Assembly: GCA_046719185.1 (NCBI GenBank)
Contig: JBDNDK010000005.1
Location: forward strand, 1-30,894
Direction of reading: 5' to 3'
Origin: JBDNDK01 sp046719185
GTDB taxonomy: Bacteria > Armatimonadota > UBA5829
DNA: 30,894 bases
A program made the position numbers and the translations under genes. Below are positions 26,223 through 30,894 of this stretch, piece by piece; positions within the stretch are counted from its first letter, which is position 1; every line of letters begins with the position of its first letter. The notes below the pieces were generated by a model. That model saw nothing but the letters and a program-made list of their open reading frames with translations, made no database searches and was not told the DNA's origin.

Positions 26223-26588
26223 ATGAGAAAGTTTGTGTTTCTTGTATTTTTTTGTTTTCTATTTTCTATTAATGCAAATGCATTTAAAGTTAAAGTGGAA
26301 GGTGTAATAGATGATAGAGTAACTGAGTATCAATTTACCGAAAGAATTGATAAAGAAGAAGAAATTGTTGACATAAGTATCTTAGATGATTTTTTTAGAT
26401 TCACTGATAATCTCTTGAACATAAATCTAAATGCTTCATTCAATCCAAATTACAATTCACTGGAACAAAGATGGGGCATTGATGGATTAGCAAACATACA
26501 TTTACAACTATCAGCAAATATTGAGATAACTTTAATAGAAAATCTATATCATAAATATTTACAAATAAACAATCCTCACAGTATTTAA
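26223..26588 (+). CDS. Small secreted hypothetical protein
   Basis: 121 residues. A clear signal peptide (MRKFVFLVFFCFLFSINANA, about 1-20) precedes a 100-residue domain of alternating polar and hydrophobic residues with no cysteine, likely beta-stranded (FKVKVEGVIDDRVTEYQF, LDDFFRFTDNLLNINLNASF). The N-x-N-x and NIHLQLSANIEITL pattern looks like an outer-membrane or surface beta protein fragment. AAGGAG lies seven to eight bases before the ATG. The protein ends rather abruptly at NNPHSI and could be a truncated version of something longer, but I see no continuation in other frames. Family unknown. Confidence 0.62.
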   Translation: MRKFVFLVFFCFLFSINANAFKVKVEGVIDDRVTEYQFTERIDKEEEIVDISILDDFFRFTDNLLNINLNASFNPNYNSLEQRWGIDGLANIHLQLSANIEITLIENLYHKYLQINNPHSI

Positions 26589-26659
26589 TCACACAACTTC
26601 TTGACAACACACTTCTTATATAATAGACTTTCCAAAAGTATAGCAGAAGTGAGTTGTAA

Positions 26660-26824
26660 ATGAACAAAAAAACTGAAATCAAAGAAGATAATATTGGTAT
26701 ATTTTGGTCTGTTCTATTGATTCTGCTTGTTTTGTTATTAATTATTGGTGGAATTGCATACTATAAAATGTCTGCAGGTCTATCAAAAGAAATAGCATTA
26801 TTCTTCACTACCTATTCTGCATAA
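26660..26824 (+). CDS. Small single-pass membrane protein
   Basis: A 54-residue frame: charged N-terminus MNKKTEIKEDNIG, one strong transmembrane helix (FWSVLLILLVLLLIIGGIA) and a short tail ending FFTTYSA. The ribosome site is weak (GTGAG about six bases upstream). TTGACA at 26601 and TATAAT at 26619 lie upstream, but their 12-base spacing is too short for a standard promoter. It is 19 bases before the membrane-anchored receiver gene and in the same direction, which suggests one transcript. No family recognised. Confidence 0.55.
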   Translation: MNKKTEIKEDNIGIFWSVLLILLVLLLIIGGIAYYKMSAGLSKEIALFFTTYSA

Positions 26825-26843
26825 ACCATTCTAGGGGAAATAA

Positions 26844-27395
26844 ATGCCTGCAAGATTAGTAATAGCTTTCAGAACAATTTTGGTTGTAGTTTTAATTATT
26901 GCTATTGTGATGATTATAATAAGAAAAAGATATCCAGAGTGGGGTGGATCATCAAAATCACTTGTTGGATATTGGGTTCAGACCTTTAAGAATTTTGGAT
27001 TATACATAAAGAATGAAAGACAAAGAGCAAGATATATGAAAAGAATCAAGGGTGCAGATATTTTGGTGATTGATTCTGATATGAAAAGCAGAAAAGTGAT
27101 TGAGTGGACATTAAAAGATCTAGGTGCAAATGTCTCACTAGTAAGAAGTGGGATTGTTGGTATTGATAAAATAAAAACTAAAAAATATGATGTTATAATT
27201 GCCGATGCACTTTTATCTGATGTATCACCATTTGATATTAAAGCAGAAGCTGGAGATGTGCCTTTAGTATTAATTGGAGTCTTGGAAGAACAAGTAATGG
27301 ATTTAATGAAACTAGGCAAGGGATATGCTCTTGTGCAGGAACCATACGACCCTGAAGATGCAGCTGTAGCAGCAGGAAAATTATTATCAAATTAG
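26844..27395 (+). CDS. Membrane-anchored degenerate receiver-domain protein
   Basis: 183 residues. One N-terminal membrane helix (about 8-27, TILVVVLIIAIVMIII), a basic juxtamembrane stretch, then a CheY-like fold from about 72 to 180. Receiver landmarks: acidic pair in LVIDSD (D77, D79), VIIADALLSD with D121 at the phospho-acceptor position, VPLVLIG for beta-4. The conserved beta-5 Lys-Pro is replaced: YALVQEPYDPEDA has Gln-Glu-Pro where K-P is expected, so phosphorylation-driven switching may be impaired. There is no output domain. AGGGGA lies before the ATG. It may be a membrane-bound phosphate sink, decoy or adaptor; that is inference. Confidence 0.7.
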   Translation: MPARLVIAFRTILVVVLIIAIVMIIIRKRYPEWGGSSKSLVGYWVQTFKNFGLYIKNERQRARYMKRIKGADILVIDSDMKSRKVIEWTLKDLGANVSLVRSGIVGIDKIKTKKYDVIIADALLSDVSPFDIKAEAGDVPLVLIGVLEEQVMDLMKLGKGYALVQEPYDPEDAAVAAGKLLSN

Positions 27396-27484
27396 TCAAC
27401 ATTAATTATTGAACTCAAATTTGACAAAACCATCCACAAAGTAGTAATTTCTAAAAAATTTATTTTTATAAAAAAGTAGTTCTT

Positions 27485-28471
27485 ATGGATAAAGATACAA
27501 TAATAAAAAAACTAAAACTTCAATTGATGATTGAAAGAGTTGTAGTTTGTTCTATAGTTCTTGTTTTAATTGGTGCTTGGGCATATGGCTACTTCAATGA
27601 AACTAAGGCAATGATTGTAATTGATGGCAAGCCCGTTGTGTGCGTAAATAACGATCAGGAAGCTCAGTTGATTGTTCAGGAAATCAAACTTGACAGTGGT
27701 TGTGATCCAGAAGAAATAGAATTTAGACAAGATATTGTAGTATCAAGAGCACCAAGAAATGCCAATGCTGTTAGCAGAAGCAAGGCTAAAAGAGTTGTTG
27801 GACAAATGCTGACTCCAATGGTTCCCAGATGGGCTATCTTGGCAAATGGAAAACCAGTTGTAGCAGTTTCAAACAGAGAAATGGCAGGTGAGGTGCTTGA
27901 GATGCTCAAATTTAAATATGGAAGTCTTGCAAAGAATCTAGCAGAAGAACCTCAATTCAAAGAAAATATTACTGTTGATATAACTTCTGTTCATCCATCA
28001 ATCTACAAAAAAACTGCTCAAGATGCAGTTGATTTTATACTCTCAAAAAAGAAAACTACTATTGAAGAATCAAAATATGAAGTTCAAAAAGGTGATCTAG
28101 CAACAACGATAGCAGCAAAATATAAATTATCGCTTGATGAGTTGAAAGAGCTGAATAAGGGTGTTAATTTAGACAGACTCAGCATTGGTGATATGATAAA
28201 CATCAAAAAACAGGCTCCACCAAAATCTCCAATAACAGTAATTGTAAGAGACAGAGTGGAAGTTATAGAGAAATATAGTCCTGAAGTGCACAAGGTATCA
28301 AGTGCAAAAATATCCTCTGGTAAAGTTCAATTAATCAATGAAGGTTCACAAGGTGAGAAACTTGTCACCAAAGTTGATATATATGAGAATGGTGTGAAAG
28401 TAGGCACACAGATACTAAATGAACACATCTTAAGGGATGCATCTCCAAGACAAATAGCAATTGGCATGTAA
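27485..28471 (+). CDS. Membrane-anchored LysM and G5 domain protein
   Basis: 328 residues. An N-terminal membrane helix (about 18-35) is followed by two related alpha/beta stretches beginning AMIVIDGKPVVCVNNDQEAQ and AILANGKPVVAVSNREMAGE. A LysM domain spans about 199-243 (YEVQKGDLATTIAAKYKLSL ... IGDMINIK). A G5 domain is at the C-terminus (about 250-326, VRDRVEVIEKYSPEVHKVSS ... GVKVGTQILNEH). This order matches the non-catalytic front part of cell-wall M23 peptidases and YabE-type proteins, but no peptidase domain follows, so a peptidoglycan-binding or scaffold role outside the membrane is inferred. No clear Shine-Dalgarno is seen before the ATG. It ends two bases from the stop of the convergent yjbQ-like gene. 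Confidence 0.85.
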   Translation: MDKDTIIKKLKLQLMIERVVVCSIVLVLIGAWAYGYFNETKAMIVIDGKPVVCVNNDQEAQLIVQEIKLDSGCDPEEIEFRQDIVVSRAPRNANAVSRSKAKRVVGQMLTPMVPRWAILANGKPVVAVSNREMAGEVLEMLKFKYGSLAKNLAEEPQFKENITVDITSVHPSIYKKTAQDAVDFILSKKKTTIEESKYEVQKGDLATTIAAKYKLSLDELKELNKGVNLDRLSIGDMINIKKQAPPKSPITVIVRDRVEVIEKYSPEVHKVSSAKISSGKVQLINEGSQGEKLVTKVDIYENGVKVGTQILNEHILRDASPRQIAIGM

Positions 28472-28473
28472 TA

Positions 28474-28869
28474 TCAACCTTTTATGATTTTCACCCAACA
28501 TTTTCTGCTTCTTGGTCCGTCAAATTCAGCAAAATATAAACCTTGCCATGTTCCAAGTTGCAAATTTCCATTTTCTATAATAACATTCAATGATGGACCG
28601 AACAAACTAGATTTTATATGAGAATCAGAATTACCTTCCATATGAGTGTAACTATGATTTTCTGGTGCAATTTCAGAGAGTTGTTTAGTTATATCTCTAA
28701 TCACTGATGGGTCCGCATCTTCATTTATAGTAATTCCAGCGGTTGTATGTGGAACAAAAACGCACACAATCCCACTTTCAACACCTGATGATTTTATAAT
28801 TTCCTGCACTTTTGATGTGATGTCAATAAACTCAGTCCTTCTTTTTGTGTTCAAAGAAAAAACTTCCAT
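28474..28869 (-). CDS. YjbQ/UPF0047 family protein
   Basis: 131 residues covering the full family length. The signatures are VFVPHTTAGITINEDADPSV near residue 39, HMEGNSDSHIKSSLFG near 80 and LGTWQGLYFAEFDGPRSRK near the end; the His and Glu/Asp residues there line a metal-binding pocket in solved relatives. Family members show weak thiamine-phosphate-synthase-like activity ('secondary thiamine-phosphate synthase'), but the physiological role is unsettled. AGAGGAT lies about five bases before the ATG. The gene is alone on the minus strand, divergent from ispE. Confidence 0.93.
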   Translation of the reverse strand: MEVFSLNTKRRTEFIDITSKVQEIIKSSGVESGIVCVFVPHTTAGITINEDADPSVIRDITKQLSEIAPENHSYTHMEGNSDSHIKSSLFGPSLNVIIENGNLQLGTWQGLYFAEFDGPRSRKCWVKIIKG

Positions 28870-28961
28870 GTTATCCTCTTACCTAATAAATTGTTATTAA
28901 TTTTTTATACAACTTACAGATAAAATATTCCTTTAATTTTGATTATAAAAACTGATTTTAT

Positions 28962-28990
28962 TTGACACTATATGCTCCCCTTGCTACACT
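28962..28990 (+). promoter_or_regulatory. Sigma-70-like promoter of ispE
   Basis: Perfect TTGACA (28962-28967), a 17-base spacer and TACACT (28985-28990). Transcription would begin about 80 bases before the ispE start and probably continue through the MobA-like gene into dxs. Confidence 0.6.
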
Positions 28991-29079
28991 ATTTTGGCAT
29001 ACAAAAAAATATTCAATTTATTTATCTTTGAATTTCAGATATGTTACAAACATATAATTAATGTGGGAAAATGAAATAA

Positions 29080-29967
29080 TTGACAGATATAAATATAGTT
29101 TCTCCAGCTAAAATTAATCTAACACTTGAGGTGGGTGATGTTAGGCCTGATGGTTTTCATAATATAGACAGCATCACTCAGACTATTGGTATCACGGATC
29201 AACTAAATTTATCAATTGCACCGGAAGGTCATATAAATGTATTTTGTGATTTTTCTGGTGTGCCTCAAGGCAAAGATAATATTGTATTCAAAGCTTGCGT
29301 TGTTTTTTTTGCTTATGTGGGAATAAGAGGTGGAGTAAACTGTGAAATAATAAAAACAATTCCTCCTGAGTCTGGTTTGGGTGGAGGAAGCTCAAATGCA
29401 GCTTTTACAATAATGGGTTTGAATAAACTTTTTGGATGCAATTTAGATGATGAAAAGCTCATAGAGATTGCGGCATCTGTGGGTTCAGATGTCCCATTAT
29501 TTATTAGTAGCGGAACTACAAGAATGCAGGGCAGAGGTGAAGTTATAACTGCTCTTCCCGATGCTCCAGAACTGAATCTGGTTGTTATTAGACCATCTGT
29601 TGGAGTTTCAACTGCTTGGGCATATAGTGAATTAGACAGAGTTGGCAGGGGTGTTCAATGGTCAACCACATCATTTTGTGTTGATGCTATAAATGAATCA
29701 AACAAAGTAAGAATGATTAAAAGTATGTGGAATGATTTTGATCTTGTGGTGCCTCAGGCACTTGAATCTATTCAAAAGTGCAAAGATGAACTTGAATATT
29801 ATGGTGCATCAAAAGCAATGTTGTCTGGTTCTGGATCTTGTGTGTTTGGTGTATTTAATGATGCAGAGACAGCAGATTATGTGGCTGACCAGATGAGTTT
29901 GAAATATACTTGGGTTTATGCAACTAGAACAATAACAAGAAGTGAGTGTATGAGTTTTGTCGGATAA
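29080..29967 (+). CDS. ispE: 4-diphosphocytidyl-2-C-methyl-D-erythritol kinase
   Basis: 295 residues, full length for IspE. The GHMP-kinase landmarks are SPAKINLTLEVGDVRPDGFH at the N-terminus (substrate-binding Lys and His), the ATP loop PPESGLGGGSSNAAF near 104, SVGSDVPLFI and the C-terminal LSGSGSCVFGVF. It phosphorylates the 2-hydroxyl of CDP-methylerythritol in the non-mevalonate isoprenoid pathway. The start is TTG with GGGA about ten bases upstream; the next Met is far inside the domain. The next gene overlaps its end by 11 bases and dxs follows, so isoprenoid precursor genes are clustered here. Confidence 0.95.
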   Translation: MTDINIVSPAKINLTLEVGDVRPDGFHNIDSITQTIGITDQLNLSIAPEGHINVFCDFSGVPQGKDNIVFKACVVFFAYVGIRGGVNCEIIKTIPPESGLGGGSSNAAFTIMGLNKLFGCNLDDEKLIEIAASVGSDVPLFISSGTTRMQGRGEVITALPDAPELNLVVIRPSVGVSTAWAYSELDRVGRGVQWSTTSFCVDAINESNKVRMIKSMWNDFDLVVPQALESIQKCKDELEYYGASKAMLSGSGSCVFGVFNDAETADYVADQMSLKYTWVYATRTITRSECMSFVG

Positions 29968-30739
29968 TAACAATACTACTACAAAAGTAGATGTCTTAAT
30001 TTTAGCAGGAGCAAATGCAGATGGTTTTGCTGGTGAGGAATCTTTATCAAGCAGAGCAATGATAAAAGTTGCAGATAAAACAATGCTTCAAATGGTTGTT
30101 GATGCATTTGGGGGTTCTGAAAATATTCAAAAAATATTTGTAGTAGGTAATGTTTATGCTGATGGAGTTGATGAGATATTAACTCCTCAAAATTCATTGA
30201 TTGAAAATATTGTTTATGGAATTGAGACATTAGATACATCAAATAAAGTGTTAATATCAACCTCTGACATACCACTTTTGACAACAAAAGCTGTAGATGA
30301 TTTTATCAGCAAATCTGTGCCATTAGACTGTGATTTAGTATTTCCTGTTATTCCAAAGACCTATTGCCAGGGGGCATATCCAAATCTAAAAAGAACCTAT
30401 GTCAAAACCTCTGAAGGCATATTTACAGGTGGAAATATAATGCTTGTAAATCCATGGTTTATATGTAAAAATTCTAAGATAATTTCAGATGCTTATAATG
30501 CAAGGAAACATGTAACAGCTTTGGCTCGTATGATAGGAATGGGAGTGTTGGTGAGGATGATATTCTCACAAATATTTCCAAAGCTTTTGAGTTTATCTCT
30601 AATAGAAGAAAAGGTATCAAATATATTATCAGCAAAAGCAAAAACTATTGTGAGTGCATATCCAGAAATTGGTGAAGATATTGATAAGCAATCAGATCTT
30701 GAGGAGGTGAGAAGGATTCTGGCATCTGCTGGAAACTAA
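29957..30739 (+). CDS. MobA-like NTP transferase between ispE and dxs
   Basis: 260 residues with a nucleotidyltransferase (GT-A/MobA-like) fold. The N-terminal binding loop is VDVLILAGANADGFAG followed by AMIKVADKTMLQMVV, a looser version of the usual LAGG-x-S-x-R-x-G..K. ISTSDIPLLTTKAV gives the metal-binding Asp (usual form GDxPL). Later features are YVKTSEGIFTGGNIMLVNP and a helical C-terminal part. The start is TTG overlapping ispE by 11 bases; the codon choice is likely but the ribosome site is weak. The position could suggest an IspD-like cytidylyltransferase role, yet the IspD motifs are not evident. Substrate unknown. Confidence 0.8.
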   Translation: MSDNNNTTTKVDVLILAGANADGFAGEESLSSRAMIKVADKTMLQMVVDAFGGSENIQKIFVVGNVYADGVDEILTPQNSLIENIVYGIETLDTSNKVLISTSDIPLLTTKAVDDFISKSVPLDCDLVFPVIPKTYCQGAYPNLKRTYVKTSEGIFTGGNIMLVNPWFICKNSKIISDAYNARKHVTALARMIGMGVLVRMIFSQIFPKLLSLSLIEEKVSNILSAKAKTIVSAYPEIGEDIDKQSDLEEVRRILASAGN

Positions 30740-30744
30740 ATATT

Positions 30745-30894
30745 ATGAATGAAAAAAATACTTTGCTTGATGTCATAAAGACTCCTGATGACCTCAAAAA
30801 ATTATCATCAGAACAAAGAATAAGTCTTGCTGAAGAAATAAGGGAAAGAATTATTGACACAGTATCAAGGACTGGTGGTCATTTGGCATCTAAT
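30745..30894 (+). CDS. dxs: 1-deoxy-D-xylulose-5-phosphate synthase, N-terminal part
   Basis: The first 50 codons before the right edge. The start is the ATG at 30745, five bases after the preceding stop, with the typical DXS opening: LLDVIKTPDDLKKLSSEQ, then ISLAEEIRERIIDTVSRTGG and HLASN, where the His of GGHLASN contacts thiamine diphosphate. DXS makes deoxyxylulose phosphate from pyruvate and glyceraldehyde-3-phosphate, the entry step of the pathway that includes IspE upstream. The gene runs off the window. Confidence 0.93.
   Translation, partial: MNEKNTLLDVIKTPDDLKKLSSEQRISLAEEIRERIIDTVSRTGGHLASN

Noticed and set aside
26601..26624. TTGACA and TATAAT before the 54-residue gene as a promoter
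   Set aside because: Both hexamers are perfect but only 12 bases apart, too close for a sigma-70 promoter.
1..30894. CRISPR arrays, tRNA or rRNA genes, insertion sequences, prophage
   Set aside because: No regularly spaced repeats, cloverleaf sequences, transposase or integrase frames were seen on either strand.

Overview
The window is a low-GC bacterial chromosome segment. No rRNA, tRNA, phage, transposase or CRISPR is visible. Two adjacent genes encode DUF1559-type prepilin-like proteins with the signature FTLIELL followed by ILFPVFARAREAAR. Together with a dnaG-rpoD pair and non-mevalonate isoprenoid genes, this suggests an Armatimonadota-like or related deep-branching bacterium. The assignment is inferred from protein style only. 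TTG starts backed by Shine-Dalgarno sequences are common, including on dnaG, rpoD and ispE. The genetic code looks standard: Trp is TGG throughout and TGA ends several genes.

Layout. 1-2532: a PhoR-like sensor kinase cut by the left edge, phoU and a 2-Cys peroxiredoxin. 2529-6452: a secreted NAGPA-domain protein (minus), an AI-2E family permease, a small acidic protein (minus), an amidohydrolase and a MerR/HspR-like regulator (minus). 6453-8770: a promoter with a long leader, two prepilin-like genes and a terminator. 8957-9083: a composite palindromic repeat. 9147-14876: a secreted TPR/Ig/NodB polysaccharide deacetylase, a secreted protein with a duplicated BamE-like motif, then dnaG-rpoD closed by a strong terminator. 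15024-15713: a TPR membrane protein (minus).

15714-19064: a GC-rich, strongly folded leader holding a recognisable GEMM-I (cyclic-di-GMP class I) aptamer and an intrinsic terminator. It precedes a GH42-like glycoside hydrolase gene that is now a pseudogene (in-frame TGA, a frameshift, in-frame TAG). 19185-24751: a HerA-Mre11-Rad50 operon, like the archaeal end-resection cluster but with no NurA beside it. Next come a probable tiny basic protein (minus), a cluster of DnaA-box-like 9-mers with a sigma-70-type promoter, and queC. 26223-28471: small envelope proteins, a membrane-anchored degenerate receiver and a LysM+G5 protein. 28474-30894: a YjbQ-family protein (minus), then ispE, a MobA-like nucleotidyltransferase and the start of dxs.

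Functional themes are phosphate and oxidative homeostasis, envelope and polysaccharide remodelling (probably c-di-GMP responsive at one locus), replication and transcription core, double-strand-break processing, queuosine and isoprenoid precursor synthesis. The most unusual parts are the riboswitch/structured RNA leader over a dying hydrolase gene, the NurA-less HerA-Mre11-Rad50 operon, the DnaA-box cluster before queC and the palindromic repeat at 8957-9083.
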